Counted from the stretch's first letter, positions 1-9,827 are shown. The stretch: 64,000 nt of DNA from Nitrosomonadales bacterium (GCA_016213335.1 JACRAQ010000130.1:1-64000), one strand, 5' to 3'. Numbers and translations are program-made. Notes: a model not told the origin generated them from the letters alone.

Positions 1-721
1 CGAAGGCGTCCTGCACGTATTTCTCCAGCGTCCCGAGGTTGGAATACACGTAGCCGATCGGGTTGTTGATCTCGTGCGCCACCCCAGCCGCCAGCTGGCC
101 GATCGAGGCCATTTTGTCCGCCTGCATCAACTGGTTCTGCGCTTCCTCCAGCCTCCGGTTTACTCGTTGCAATTCCTCGAACCGCTGCTTCTGATCAATA
201 TGCAGTTGCATGTTGACCAGGGCCAGGCTGGCCATGCTCAGCAGTGCCGTGCCCTGCACCACGTCATCTTTGGTAAACGGCATCATGCCGCCGGAGCGGT
301 TCACGCTGATCGCGCCGATGACGCGGCTTTCTATTTCCAGCGGCCAGCAAATGGCCGAGTTGAGCGCTTTGGATCCGCCGCCCTCCTTGTGCTGCAACTG
401 GAAGCGCGGATCGTTGGGAACATCGCCGTTCAGCAGCAGCGCCTTGGCTTCCTCCGCCACCCAGCCCAGCACGCCTTCGCCCATTTCCACCTTGCTGCCG
501 ACAACACCGACCGGTAAATCTATGCCGGCAATGATGGTGAGGAGATTGCTGCCGTCGTTGTCGCGCAATACCAGCGACCCGCTTTTCGCGTTGAACCCGT
601 CCACGATGTGGGTGAGAATCTGTTGGTAAACGGCTGCCGTATTTTTGTCCTGAACCGCAGCCTGGCCAAGGCGGTACAGGTCGTAAATCCAGGAAAGCCG
701 GTTTGTTGTGTCCAATGACAT
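1..721 (-). CDS. GAF-domain sensor histidine kinase, partial (C-terminus beyond window)
   Basis: From the ATG at 721 (AAAGGG ribosome site just upstream) the minus frame stays open to the window edge, giving 240 residues of an unfinished protein. The first ~170 residues resemble a GAF domain ending in a VIGAISVNR-type strand. A short helical linker then leads into a HisKA phosphoacceptor box, [18 protein letters not shown], whose His is the likely autophosphorylation site. The ATP-binding domain would lie outside the window. No transmembrane segment is seen, so it is probably a cytoplasmic sensor. It lies downstream of, and in line with, the HDOD and response regulator genes and may share their transcript across a ~100-base gap that holds a palindrome. 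The input signal is unknown. Confidence 0.85.
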   Translation of the reverse strand, partial: MSLDTTNRLSWIYDLYRLGQAAVQDKNTAAVYQQILTHIVDGFNAKSGSLVLRDNDGSNLLTIIAGIDLPVGVVGSKVEMGEGVLGWVAEEAKALLLNGDVPNDPRFQLQHKEGGGSKALNSAICWPLEIESRVIGAISVNRSGGMMPFTKDDVVQGTALLSMASLALVNMQLHIDQKQRFEELQRVNRRLEEAQNQLMQADKMASIGQLAAGVAHEINNPIGYVYSNLGTLEKYVQDAF

Positions 722-775
722 GATATTTCCCTTTGATTAGCCACGAAGTTCAGTAGCTTGCAGGCAACCGTTCTG

Positions 776-814
776 CTCCCTTCTCCCGCAGGCGGGAGAA
801 GGGCTGGGGATGAT
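776..814. repeat. GGGAGAAGGG palindromic repeat
   Basis: A 12-bp arm beginning CCCTTCTCCC at 778 pairs perfectly with GGGAGAAGGG ending at 803, followed by CTGGGGATGA. It resembles the GGGAGAGGG-TTGGGGAGAGGG repeats found later inside murC and murD. It fills the spacer between the HDOD gene and the partial kinase, where it could act as an mRNA-stabilising or weak terminating hairpin. There is no T run. Confidence 0.7.
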
Positions 815-822
815 GGGCTAGC

Positions 823-1650
823 CTATTCCGCCAGCATCAGGCCGGACACGGCATCGAGCTGATCCCGCTCGGGCAGGCGAAGCCCGATACGCTCCCAGCT
901 TATGTTCAAACGGTCGCGCAAGGCGCCCGGCAGCCGCCCTATCAATGCCTCGCCCTCCAACCCGCCTTCGAGCAACGCCGCCACATGCACGATCCCGGTA
1001 ACTGGCTCGAATGGCTCGTTCACAGGCGTGCGCCAATAGCGGATGGCATGCTCGATTTCCGGCGGGAAATTCCAGAGCTTGGCCACATCGGCGCCGATCA
1101 GGGCATGATCAAAACCGAGCCCGGATTGTTCGGCCTCGATCAGGCTCTGCCCCGAGATTTTTTGCTGCTCCAGGATTTCCGAGAGCTGCTCCGGTATGCA
1201 CACGTCCAGTACCAACTGGCCGATGTCGTGAAACATACCAGCGGTGAAAGCCATTTGCTGACCCTGCCGCAGGCAATCCGCCAGCGCCATTGCATAGCCG
1301 GCCACGTGGAAGCTGCGCCGCCAGTAGGCGTTCCGGTCAAACAGGCTGCCGGGCAGGGACGGGAAGCCCTGGATCACGCCTGCAGACATGACCAAAGAAC
1401 GGATCGCATCAAACCCCAGCACGACGACGGCATCCTGTATGGAGCCAACCTTGCGCTGCAAACCATAAAAGGAGGAGTTCGCCACCCGCAATACCCTGGC
1501 GCTCAACCCCTGGTCTTGCGTGATCTTGCGCGCCAGCGATGCGGTATCCAGGTCGGGGTCGCTGAAGCTGGCAATTACCGCCTGCACCGCGAGCGGCAGA
1601 CTGGGGAGCCGGTGCAGCCTGGCGATGATTTCCTTCTGGCTGGCTGTCAT
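823..1650 (-). CDS. HDOD-domain protein
   Basis: The 275-residue product is one HDOD domain over most of its length, with the typical opening LPSLPLAVQAVIA and segments like ITQDQGLSARVLRVANSS and GMFHDIGQLVL. HDOD proteins are catalytically impaired relatives of HD phosphohydrolases that act as signalling adaptors, often beside c-di-GMP and chemotaxis genes. The start overlaps the stop of the upstream response regulator by ATGA, indicating translational coupling. Its partner is unknown, though the fused-operon context suggests it works with that regulator. Confidence 0.85.
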   Translation of the reverse strand: MTASQKEIIARLHRLPSLPLAVQAVIASFSDPDLDTASLARKITQDQGLSARVLRVANSSFYGLQRKVGSIQDAVVVLGFDAIRSLVMSAGVIQGFPSLPGSLFDRNAYWRRSFHVAGYAMALADCLRQGQQMAFTAGMFHDIGQLVLDVCIPEQLSEILEQQKISGQSLIEAEQSGLGFDHALIGADVAKLWNFPPEIEHAIRYWRTPVNEPFEPVTGIVHVAALLEGGLEGEALIGRLPGALRDRLNISWERIGLRLPERDQLDAVSGLMLAE

Positions 1651-2513
1651 GGCTGGCCCTCCTGTGATACGGACAGCCAGTTTTCAAAAAGCTCGGTCTG
1701 CATATCGGCCTCGATGATCAGCAACACGCCGGACGACTTCGAGAATTCACCCATTGAACGGCATCTGCAGGCGATATCGCGTTCGCCCAGAAAAAATGGT
1801 TTTGCCCCCTCGCCTTCCTGATGCGTTCCGGACAGCGCCCAATTCAACAGATCAGCTGGCAAGACATCGCTGGCCGCTTCGCCGATCACCACCTTCGTGC
1901 CGTCCGCCGAGAGCAGCCGGTGGGCCACCCGGTTGGCGATAGCGATCCATCCATCCTCTTCAATGCCGATGATGGCAACCGGCAAATGTTCGAGTATCTC
2001 CTGCGAAACCCGCAGCACATTCAGGTTGCGCACAACCTCGTTGGCCTTCAATTCGACGCGCTGCTCAAGCTCCCGGTTGATGGCGCGCAACTCATCGTTT
2101 GCTTGCTGGAGCTCGCGTGTCAGCCGCGCGTTCTCGATCTTCATTTCGTACCGCTGGAAGGCTTCCTCCACATTGGCGCGCAACAAATCGTCCTCCCACG
2201 GCTTGGTGAGGAATTTATAGACCGCGCCGCGATTGATCGCATCCGTTACCGAATTCAGCTCGGTATAACCGCTCAGCACGATGCGCACGGTATCCGGGTA
2301 AAGCTCTTTCACCCGGCTCAGAAATTCTGTCCCGGTCATCCCCGGCATGCGCTGGTCGGAAATGATTACGCCAACCTGGTTTTGCGCCAGCACCGCCAGC
2401 CCCTCCTGGCCGCTGTTCGCGCGCAGGATGTGGTAGCCATCCCGCCGCAACAGTCTGACCAAGGCGGAGGTGATATTCTCCTCGTCGTCAACCAGCAGAA
2501 TCGTCCTGTCCAT
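1647..2513 (-). CDS. Response regulator with REC domain and PAS-like C-terminus
   Basis: The 288-residue product begins MDRTILLVDDEEN. A receiver domain spans residues 1-120, with phosphoacceptor Asp53 in IISDQRMPG and a conserved KPW motif. A coiled-coil (about 125-165) follows, then a PAS-like region (about 170-280) but no DNA-binding domain. The ATG at 2513 is chosen because it overlaps the upstream stop by one base (TGATG) and starts exactly at the REC domain; an earlier in-frame start would run into the upstream gene. The REC part is close to that of the next gene upstream, suggesting a duplication. Confidence 0.85.
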   Translation of the reverse strand: MDRTILLVDDEENITSALVRLLRRDGYHILRANSGQEGLAVLAQNQVGVIISDQRMPGMTGTEFLSRVKELYPDTVRIVLSGYTELNSVTDAINRGAVYKFLTKPWEDDLLRANVEEAFQRYEMKIENARLTRELQQANDELRAINRELEQRVELKANEVVRNLNVLRVSQEILEHLPVAIIGIEEDGWIAIANRVAHRLLSADGTKVVIGEAASDVLPADLLNWALSGTHQEGEGAKPFFLGERDIACRCRSMGEFSKSSGVLLIIEADMQTELFENWLSVSQEGQP

Positions 2514-4321
2514 CACTCCTCCGCAGATAGACTCAAACAGACACCGTTTTGCAGCAGGCGCGTCATTTCCCCGGCAGGAACCGGGCGGCTGAACAGGTAC
2601 CCCTGCATCTCGTCGCAACGCGCTTTGCGCAGGTAGCCAAGCTGCTCCACGGTTTCCACCCCCTCCGCTACGACCTGCAACCCGAGGCTGTGGCCGAGGG
2701 CGATAATGGCACCTGCTATCGCCCCTTCATCGCGGCCGCTCGAAATATCGCGCACAAAAGACTGGTCAATCTTGAGGCTGTTTATCGGGAAGCGTTTCAA
2801 GTAGCTCAGGCTGGAATAGCCGGTGCCAAAATCGTCAATGGAGATATGCACGCCCATTTCCCGCAGCCCGCTCAGCGTGGCAATTGCCCCCTCCACATTT
2901 CTTACGAGCAGGCTTTCGGTCAGTTCCAGCTCGAGTGATCCCGGCATGGGATCCAGATCGCCCCTCCCTAGGATATCCAGTATCGTGCCGGCAAGATCCG
3001 GCTGCCTGAACTGTAGCGCCGACAAATTGACCGCAACGCGGGTAGCGGGGAAACCGGCTTTTTGCCATGCGCGCGCCTGCTCGCACGCCGCGCGGAGAAC
3101 CCAGTTCCCCACCGGCAGGATGAGCCCGGTTTCTTCCAGCAACGGGATGAATTCGCCCGGCGCCACCAGCCCGCGCTCCGCGCTTTGCCAGCGCAGCAGG
3201 GCTTCCATGCCGGCTATCTTGCCGCTGGCAAGATTAACCTTTGGCTGGTAATACAGCACGAATTCCTCCCGCTCCAGCGCCCGGCGCAGCTCGGTCTCCA
3301 GTATCAGGCGCTGCCGTGCCGTAGCGTTCATCTGCGCGGCGTAGTACTGGAAATTGTTGCGCCCTTCATTCTTGGCGTGATACAGCGCCGCATCCGCATT
3401 TTTAATCAGCTCGGTCGTGTCCTGCCCATCGGCAGGATAAATGCTGATGCCGATGCTGGCAGCGGCAAAAACCTCGTTATCGCCCGCCATCAGGGGGTGG
3501 CGCGCCAAGGAATCGAGAATTTCCCGCGCGATCTCGCCGGCATCCTTCGCGTCCTTGATGCCCGCCAGCACGAAGGCAAACTCGTCCCCGCCCATGCGCG
3601 CCACGGTGTCGCTTGCGCGCACGAGGCTCTTCAATCTTTCCGCCACCGCCTGGAGCAGCCGGTCGGCAACGGCATGGCCGAACGAATCGTTGACTTGCTG
3701 GAAACGGTCCAGGTCAACGAACATGACCGCCACCATCCGCTGTTCCCGCAGCGCGCGAACCAGTTCCCGCTCCAGCCGGTCGAGAAACAGCTGCCGGTTA
3801 GGCAAACTGGTGAGCGGATCGTAATGGGAGATGCGCTCGATCTGGGTATCTTTTTGCGCGACCAGCCTGGCCAGCTCCAGGCTGATATCTGCCATCGCCG
3901 CGTTTGCGGCCTGTATTTCCAGCGCCAACTGCTCTTTCCTCTGCATCAGCTCATAGTGTTCGAATGCCTCGTGCACATTGGCGCACAGCACCTCTTCGTC
4001 CCACGGCTTGGTGATGTATTTGTATATGGCGCCGCGGTTGATCGCTTCTTTCACCGAATCGAGGTCGGCGTAGCCGCTCAGCACCATGCGCAAGGTTCTC
4101 GGGTAAAGCTCTTTTAACTTGCTGAGAAATTCCACGCCCGTCATTTCCGGCATGCGCTGATCCGAAATAATGACGCCGACCTGGTGGCTGGCCAGCAGCT
4201 CCAAGCCCTGCCTGCCGCTGCTGGCCCTGAGGATGGTATAGCCGCTCCCGCGCAGCAGCCGGGCCAAAGCAGAAGTTATGTTTTCCTCGTCGTCAACTAG
4301 CAACAGCGTACGTTCCATCAT
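2513..4321 (-). CDS. REC-GGDEF-EAL c-di-GMP signalling protein
   Basis: The 602-residue product has a receiver domain (1-120, Asp54 in IISDQRMPE), a helical linker, a diguanylate cyclase domain with an intact GGDEF at 244-248 and an EAL phosphodiesterase domain with EAL at 373-375. The RASD tetrapeptide five residues before GGDEF fits an RxxD product-inhibition site. DDFGTGYSSLSYL and AEGVET motifs indicate an intact EAL fold. It could make or degrade c-di-GMP under phosphorylation control. Two ATGs are adjacent, so the start may be one codon later. A sigma-28-like promoter lies about 40 bases upstream, so it may be expressed with flagellar genes. Confidence 0.92.
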   Translation of the reverse strand: MMERTLLLVDDEENITSALARLLRGSGYTILRASSGRQGLELLASHQVGVIISDQRMPEMTGVEFLSKLKELYPRTLRMVLSGYADLDSVKEAINRGAIYKYITKPWDEEVLCANVHEAFEHYELMQRKEQLALEIQAANAAMADISLELARLVAQKDTQIERISHYDPLTSLPNRQLFLDRLERELVRALREQRMVAVMFVDLDRFQQVNDSFGHAVADRLLQAVAERLKSLVRASDTVARMGGDEFAFVLAGIKDAKDAGEIAREILDSLARHPLMAGDNEVFAAASIGISIYPADGQDTTELIKNADAALYHAKNEGRNNFQYYAAQMNATARQRLILETELRRALEREEFVLYYQPKVNLASGKIAGMEALLRWQSAERGLVAPGEFIPLLEETGLILPVGNWVLRAACEQARAWQKAGFPATRVAVNLSALQFRQPDLAGTILDILGRGDLDPMPGSLELELTESLLVRNVEGAIATLSGLREMGVHISIDDFGTGYSSLSYLKRFPINSLKIDQSFVRDISSGRDEGAIAGAIIALGHSLGLQVVAEGVETVEQLGYLRKARCDEMQGYLFSRPVPAGEMTRLLQNGVCLSLSAEE

Positions 4322-4359
4322 TCCTCCAGCCCTAGATCATTGCGACGCGCATCGAGTCA

Positions 4360-4386
4360 ATATCGGCCGGAGCCGGCAAAACATTA
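4360..4386 (-). promoter_or_regulatory. Sigma-28 (FliA)-like promoter before REC-GGDEF-EAL gene
   Basis: On the minus strand TAATGTTT is followed after exactly 11 bases by GCCGATAT, one mismatch in each box from the FliA consensus TAAAGTTT-N11-GCCGATAA. It lies about 40 bases before the start codon at 4321. This is inferred from sequence only. Confidence 0.6.
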
Positions 4387-4676
4387 ATCCCGGATTGTTC
4401 GCCGGAGCTGCGCTGCCCCATTCCCCTGCAAGAGGCGGGGGCGTGGGAAAAGGGTCGCGCATTGTTGCCGCAATACAGGCTAGAATGGAACGGGGTGGCG
4501 CGCGGCGCCGGTGCTGGGTGGCAGGGCCTTATTGCGCCAAAACAGGGTAAACCGGAAAAATACCGAACGCGCATGAATAACCCCGCTAACGAGTAAGATT
4601 GCAACGGGGTTTGGGTTGCGCAGTTTGAAATTATCAAAGCACAACAGTCGAAGTCAAGCAATAACCAGCAATAGCC
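4387..4676. other. Divergent intergenic region
   Basis: The non-coding stretch between the divergent REC-GGDEF-EAL and PAS-kinase genes. Apart from the sigma-28-like site at its left edge and a GC-rich imperfect palindrome near 4428-4455, nothing recognisable is seen. No confident promoter for the rightward kinase gene could be picked. Confidence 0.5.
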
Positions 4677-6788
4677 ATGGCAAACGAAAACACGGACAGG
4701 CTGGCGGCGGATGTTTACCGGCAGCTTTTTGAGTATGCTGCCGATCCCATTTTCATCCTGGATACGGAGGGAAATTTCATCGAGGTCAACCGGGCCGCCT
4801 GCGACCATGTCGGCTACAGCCGCAACGAGCTGTTGCGCATGCGGCCGGAGCACATTGACGACGACGCCTCGCGCGCGCGAATTCCCGAGCGGATGGCCCA
4901 GCTGAAAAGGGAGCGTCAGGCCACGTTCGAAGCCGTTCACGTCCACCGCAACGGCACGCATATCCCGGTCGAGATGCACATCCGCTGGATCGAGTGCGGC
5001 GGAAAAACCCTTTCCCTGAACATTTGCAGGAATATCGCCGAACGCAAACAGCGGGAGATCGAGTACCGGACGATAGTAGAAACCGCGACGGACGGCTTCT
5101 GGGTGGTGAGGGCGAGCGATGCCCGCATCCTGGAAGTGAACGAGGCTTACTGCAGGATGTTCGGCTATACCCGCGACGAGCTGCTGTCCATGCACGTCTC
5201 CGACCTGGAAGCCGTCGAATCACCGGAGGAGGTCGAGGCGCATATCCGGAAAGTCATGGAAACGGGCCATGATTTTTTCGAGACGGCACACCGGCACAAG
5301 GACGGACATCTCGTCGAAATCGAGACCAGCGTCAGCTATTCCAGCCTGCGCGGCGGAATATTTTTTTCATTCATGCGCGACATCTCCGCGCGCAAGCGCT
5401 GGATCGCGGAAATCGTGCGATCCCGGAACGAAATCGAAAGCCTGTACAACAACGCCCCCTGCGGCTACCACTCCCTGGACTGGCAAGGGCGGATCATACG
5501 GGTCAACCAGACGGAGGCAGACTGGCTGGGCTACCAGCGCGATGAGATGATAGGCCGGAAGATCACGGAGTTCCAGACACCTCCCAGCGCCGGACAGTTC
5601 GCACGGGATTTTCCCCGCTTCAAATGCGAGGGGCACGTCAAGAACATCGAGGTTGACATGGTCAGGAAGGACGGCTCCATTCTCACCGCCCTGCTATCTT
5701 CGGCGGCAGTGTATGACGCCAGGGGGAACTATGTCATGAACCGCACCACCATGCTGGACATCACCGAGCGCAAACTGGCGGAGATCAAGTTGTGCGACAG
5801 CGAAGAGCGGTTCCGGGCACTGTTCGAAAAATCGCCCATCGGCATCGGCATATCGGCTGAAGACAAGAAGATAGAACTCGCCAACCCGGCGCTCTGCAGG
5901 CTGTTCGGATACACGCCGGAGGAGCTGCGGCACCTGACCGTCATCGAGCTGACGCACCCGGACTACCTCCACGAAACCCGGCAAAACGTAGATGCCTTGT
6001 TTGGCGGCTTGATGCCTTCCTACTCCGTGGAAAAGAAATACCTGAGAAAGGGGGGCGAGCCGTTCTGGGGGCGGGCAATCGCCACCGAGATCATGAGCAG
6101 CATACCGGGGAAGCGCTATGCCATGGCGCTGGTCGAGGATATCACCGTAAGAGTCGAGCAGGAAGAGCGCCGCCTGGCCGAGATACAGGAACAGAAAAAC
6201 GTCCTCGTGCGCGAGGTGCACCATCGCATCAAGAACAACCTGCAGGGCGTCGTCGGCCTGCTCAGGCAATATGCGGCCAGCCATCCGGAATTGGCCGGCG
6301 CGATTGATGCCGCAGCCGGAAAAATCTACTCGATTGCCGCGATTCACGGCCTGCAGGCCCGCGTGCTGTCGGAAGAGGTCAACCTCGCTCTCCTGGTGGA
6401 GCAGATTATCGGGGCTCTGGAATGCCCCATCGAGCTGTCGGATGATCTGCTCTGCCCCGCCGTGTTGAACAAGGACGAAGCGGTCCCGATTGCCCTGATC
6501 CTGAACGAGCTTGTCACCAACGCGTGCAAGCACTCCGCTACACGCGAGTGCAGCGCGGCCTGCCGCCCCATAACCGTCCGCTTGAGCGGCGACGGAACCG
6601 GGGTGGCAGTCGCTATTGCCAACTCTTTTGACGGCAGCGGCGGCGAAAATGCGCACCGTGGCTCCGGGTTGAACCTGGTCAACTCGCTGTTGCCCAAGGA
6701 ATCCGCCCATCTTGAAATCAAGCGGTGCGACGGGATTTTCTTGGTTGAGCTGGAGCTTTTTCCACCTATTGTGGCTTCAAAGAAATGA
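4677..6788 (+). CDS. Multi-PAS sensor histidine kinase (HisKA_2 family)
   Basis: The 703-residue soluble product has four successive PAS domains (about 10-125, 130-245, 250-365 and 375-500). A HisKA_2-type phosphoacceptor region follows, VREVHHRIKNNLQGVVGLL, then an HATPase domain with the N-box ALILNELVTNACKHS. This kinase family normally autophosphorylates on the HHRIKNN histidine and passes phosphate to a separate regulator. The stop overlaps the start of an ANTAR response regulator by ATGA, so the two form a coupled pair. The third PAS (NAPCGYHSLD) closely resembles the PAS in the GGDEF-EAL protein at 9.8-12.7 kb. The ribosome site before the start is weak. Ligands are unknown. Confidence 0.9.
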   Translation: MANENTDRLAADVYRQLFEYAADPIFILDTEGNFIEVNRAACDHVGYSRNELLRMRPEHIDDDASRARIPERMAQLKRERQATFEAVHVHRNGTHIPVEMHIRWIECGGKTLSLNICRNIAERKQREIEYRTIVETATDGFWVVRASDARILEVNEAYCRMFGYTRDELLSMHVSDLEAVESPEEVEAHIRKVMETGHDFFETAHRHKDGHLVEIETSVSYSSLRGGIFFSFMRDISARKRWIAEIVRSRNEIESLYNNAPCGYHSLDWQGRIIRVNQTEADWLGYQRDEMIGRKITEFQTPPSAGQFARDFPRFKCEGHVKNIEVDMVRKDGSILTALLSSAAVYDARGNYVMNRTTMLDITERKLAEIKLCDSEERFRALFEKSPIGIGISAEDKKIELANPALCRLFGYTPEELRHLTVIELTHPDYLHETRQNVDALFGGLMPSYSVEKKYLRKGGEPFWGRAIATEIMSSIPGKRYAMALVEDITVRVEQEERRLAEIQEQKNVLVREVHHRIKNNLQGVVGLLRQYAASHPELAGAIDAAAGKIYSIAAIHGLQARVLSEEVNLALLVEQIIGALECPIELSDDLLCPAVLNKDEAVPIALILNELVTNACKHSATRECSAACRPITVRLSGDGTGVAVAIANSFDGSGGENAHRGSGLNLVNSLLPKESAHLEIKRCDGIFLVELELFPPIVASKK

Positions 6789-7399
6789 GCGGCTCCCGGA
6801 TACCTCCCGCAATATTGCTGGTCGAAGACGACCGGCTGATCCTGCACACTCTCGCTGCCGGGCTGCGCGATGCGGGCTACTGCATCCTGCAAGCCGATTC
6901 CGCCGAAAGCGCCATGCGCGCCTGCATGGAAACCCGGCCGGATCTGGCGCTGCTGGACATGCGGCTGCCGGGCATGCCTGGCACCGATTTCGCCCGGTGG
7001 CTGAAGAATACGCTCGATGTCCCGTTCCTGTTCCTCTCCGCATACAGCGACCCCGAAACCGTCCGCGAGGCGGTGGAGCTCGGCGCACTGGGGTATCTGG
7101 TGAAGCCGCTGGACATCCCGCAGATCATCCCCTCCATCGAAACCGCGCTGCTGCGCGGCGAGGAAATTCAAAGGCTGCATCAGGCCGAGATCAACTTGAG
7201 CATCGCGCTGAAAACCAGCCGCAACATCAGCATCGCCGTGGGGCTGTGCATGGAAAAATATGGCATCGGCGCCGATGAAAGCTTCGAGGCATTGCGCGCG
7301 TACTGCCGCAGCAACCGCAAGAAGATGCCCGATACAGCAGACCGGATTATCCGAGACAGCGGGGAAATTGATCTGTCGCCATACCTCGGGAACCGCTGA
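6785..7399 (+). CDS. Response regulator with ANTAR RNA-binding domain
   Basis: The 204-residue product has a receiver domain (about 10-125; ALLDMRLPG contains the phosphoacceptor Asp) with a KPLD loop, then a helical ANTAR-like domain (about 140-195; NISIAVGLCMEKYGIGADES). ANTAR regulators bind paired hairpins in nascent RNA and prevent termination, and AmiR/NasR are the best-known family members. It overlaps the kinase gene by four bases and is its likely phosphate acceptor. The RNA target is not evident nearby. Confidence 0.85.
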   Translation: MSGSRIPPAILLVEDDRLILHTLAAGLRDAGYCILQADSAESAMRACMETRPDLALLDMRLPGMPGTDFARWLKNTLDVPFLFLSAYSDPETVREAVELGALGYLVKPLDIPQIIPSIETALLRGEEIQRLHQAEINLSIALKTSRNISIAVGLCMEKYGIGADESFEALRAYCRSNRKKMPDTADRIIRDSGEIDLSPYLGNR

Positions 7400-7436
7400 G
7401 GTAAACCCGGATTGTTTACCCTGCCATTCCTTCTTC

Positions 7437-7531
7437 TCGTTCCCGCAGTCTCCGTGGGAACGCATCAGGGCGCTCCGCATCCCTGCCGCAGAGCGGCACA
7501 GCTAGCATTCCCACGCAGAGCGCGGGAACGA
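7437..7531. repeat. REP-like paired palindrome (TTCCCACGC / GCGGGAACGA type)
   Basis: Two related units face each other. TCGTTCCCGC...GTGGGAACGCA lies at 7437-7464 and CATTCCCACGC...CGGGAACGA at 7506-7531, with a GC-rich hairpin between. This type of element is dispersed in many proteobacterial genomes. It lies downstream of the ANTAR regulator, where it could stabilise or end the transcript. Confidence 0.75.
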
Positions 7532-7794
7532 CGCACTCCTTCCGGGCCGAAGGCGCACAATTGTTTGACCCTGCTTGCCGCTTTTTGGTACATTGCCGGC
7601 AGTGCGCAACCCAAACCCCGTTGCCAGCCATTCGCTGTTTGTTTACTGGTTATGAGGCGGGTTTGTGTACGCACTTGATATTTCCCCATACGAGCATCAA
7701 ACCGGTTTGCGGCCATCCGTGATTGCGCTGCCCGCAAGCCGCACTGCCGCAGTCCGCCTCAATTTTCTGCGCGGCAGCAACGCATAGCCCGGCC
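7532..7794. other. Non-coding stretch before CHASE-GGDEF gene
   Basis: No RNA gene, repeat or convincing promoter was recognised here. The downstream frame can be extended leftward to a TTG at 7723, so part of this stretch may be coding if that start is used. Confidence 0.4.
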
Positions 7795-9798
7795 ATGCTT
7801 CAACGCGCCACCCCCCTTTCCGCTTCGCCGCAACCCGCACCGGGCGGATGGCGGTCCCGCGTCGCATATTTACTGCCCTGGCTGGTGCTGGCCGCCATCC
7901 TCTCCGCCACGCACCACCTGTGGCGCAATGCGCAGCATGATGCCTTGCAGGCGCTGCAAACCCAGTTTGATTACCGCGAGCGCGATGCCGTTGACAAGGT
8001 CGAGAAACGCATGAAAGCTTACGAGCAGGTCATGCGCGGGGTGGACGGGCTGTTTGCCCACGCCAGGATTGTCGGACGCGGCGAGTTCCGCGACTATGTC
8101 GCCAGGTTGCGGCTGGAAGAAAGCTACCCCGGCATCCAGGGCTTGTGCTTTGCGGAAATCATCCCGCCGGAGCAGAAAAACCGCCACATCGCCGCCGTGC
8201 GCAAGGAGGGCTTTCCGGGCTATGCCATCCGGCCGGAGGGGGAGCGGGACATTTACACTTCGGCCGTTTACCTGGAGCCGTTTTCCGGGCGCAACCTGCG
8301 CGCCTTCGGTTTCGACAATTACACCGACGCGGTGCGCCGCGCCGCCATGGAACAGGCGCGCGATTCCGGCCAGGCCGCCATTTCCGGCAAGGTGGCGCTG
8401 CTGCACGAGGACAAGGACAACCTGCAAGCCGGTTTCCGCATGTACCTGCCGGTCTACCGGCACGGCGCGGCGCGCGACACCCTCGCCGCGCGCCGCGCCA
8501 ATATCATCGGCTGGATCTATGCGCCTTTCTCCATGGACGACCTGATGGGCGGCATCCTCGGCGAACGCTCGGTTGATGTTGACATCGAAATCTATGACGG
8601 CGAGGAATTGTCGGACCGGAGCCTGATTTACGACGCTGACGGCTTCCGCCGCGCCGCCAGCAGCGGCTCGCCGGATGCGCGCTTCCGGGCCATCCGGCGT
8701 ATCCGGGCGGACGGCCATGCCTGGACTATTCTCACCTACTCCCAGCCCGGTTTCGAGGCGCAACTGGATGAAAGCAAGCCGCGGCTCATCGCCCTGGGCG
8801 GCGCCGTTACCGGCGTGTTGCTCGCGCTGCTCACCTGGCTGCTGGCGCACGGCCGCGAGCGCGCCCTGCAGGAAGCCCGGAACATGAACCGGGAACTGAT
8901 CGAGCGCGAGGACAGGCTGCGGCTTGCCGCCACCGTATTCGATGCCGTGGACGAAGCGGTGATGGTGACCGGCCCGGACAACCGCATCGTCGCGGTCAAC
9001 CCGTCATTCACCCGCATCACCGGCTACCCCGCCAGCGAGGCGATCGGCAACGACCCGCGCATGCTTTCCTCCGGCAAGCACGGGCCGGAATTTTTCCGGG
9101 AACTATGGACGACATTGGCTGCCGGCGGCGGCTGGCAGGGCGAAATATGGAACCGCCGGAAAAATGGCGAGCTGTATATCGAGTGGCTCTCCATCAACTT
9201 CGTGTACGACGAACAGGGGCGCCCGGCCTACCACGTTGCGGTGTTTTCCGACATCAGCGAGCGCAAGGCCGCCGAGGAGCGCATTCACCGCATGGCACAC
9301 TATGACCTGCTCACCAACCTGCCCAACCGGGTGCTGCTGACCGACCGCCTCCTGCAGGCGATCACGCAGGCGAAGCGGGACAGGGCTTGCATGGCCCTGA
9401 TGTTTCTCGATCTCGACAAGTTCAAACCGGTCAACGACACGCACGGCCACAATGTTGGCGACCTGCTGCTGATCGAGGTGGCAAAACGCCTGCAGGAATG
9501 CGTGCGCGGATCGGACACCGTAGCACGGATCGGCGGCGACGAGTTCGTCGTGCTGTTGCCGCACCTCGAAGCGGGCCGGGATGCCTTGCCGGTAGCCGAA
9601 AAAATGCTGCATTCCCTCCGCCAGCCCTTCGCGGTGGCGAGCCTCAGCCTGCATATTTCCTCCAGCATCGGCATCGCCGTCTACCCCGATCACGGCAGCG
9701 ACGGGGAACAACTGATGAAAAACGCCGACGCCGCCATGTACCTGGCAAAGGAAGACGGGCACAACATAGCCGTATTTTTCCGGCCGGAGACGGCATAA
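7795..9798 (+). CDS. CHASE-PAS-GGDEF membrane diguanylate cyclase
   Basis: The 667-residue product has one transmembrane helix near residues 22-42 and a periplasmic CHASE domain (about 70-270, with RGEFRDYV and YPGIQGLCFAEI). A second membrane helix near 332-354 is followed by a PAS domain (about 370-490) and a GGDEF domain with intact IGGDEFVVLLP. RGSD five residues earlier fits the inhibitory RxxD site. It should make c-di-GMP in response to a small extracytoplasmic ligand. The ATG at 7795 puts the first helix at the usual distance, although its ribosome site is poor. A TTG at 7723 would add 24 residues of low-complexity sequence. Confidence 0.88.
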   Translation: MLQRATPLSASPQPAPGGWRSRVAYLLPWLVLAAILSATHHLWRNAQHDALQALQTQFDYRERDAVDKVEKRMKAYEQVMRGVDGLFAHARIVGRGEFRDYVARLRLEESYPGIQGLCFAEIIPPEQKNRHIAAVRKEGFPGYAIRPEGERDIYTSAVYLEPFSGRNLRAFGFDNYTDAVRRAAMEQARDSGQAAISGKVALLHEDKDNLQAGFRMYLPVYRHGAARDTLAARRANIIGWIYAPFSMDDLMGGILGERSVDVDIEIYDGEELSDRSLIYDADGFRRAASSGSPDARFRAIRRIRADGHAWTILTYSQPGFEAQLDESKPRLIALGGAVTGVLLALLTWLLAHGRERALQEARNMNRELIEREDRLRLAATVFDAVDEAVMVTGPDNRIVAVNPSFTRITGYPASEAIGNDPRMLSSGKHGPEFFRELWTTLAAGGGWQGEIWNRRKNGELYIEWLSINFVYDEQGRPAYHVAVFSDISERKAAEERIHRMAHYDLLTNLPNRVLLTDRLLQAITQAKRDRACMALMFLDLDKFKPVNDTHGHNVGDLLLIEVAKRLQECVRGSDTVARIGGDEFVVLLPHLEAGRDALPVAEKMLHSLRQPFAVASLSLHISSSIGIAVYPDHGSDGEQLMKNADAAMYLAKEDGHNIAVFFRPETA

Positions 9799-9827
9799 GT
9801 GCAATTTTTGAGGCGCCCATAAAACCC

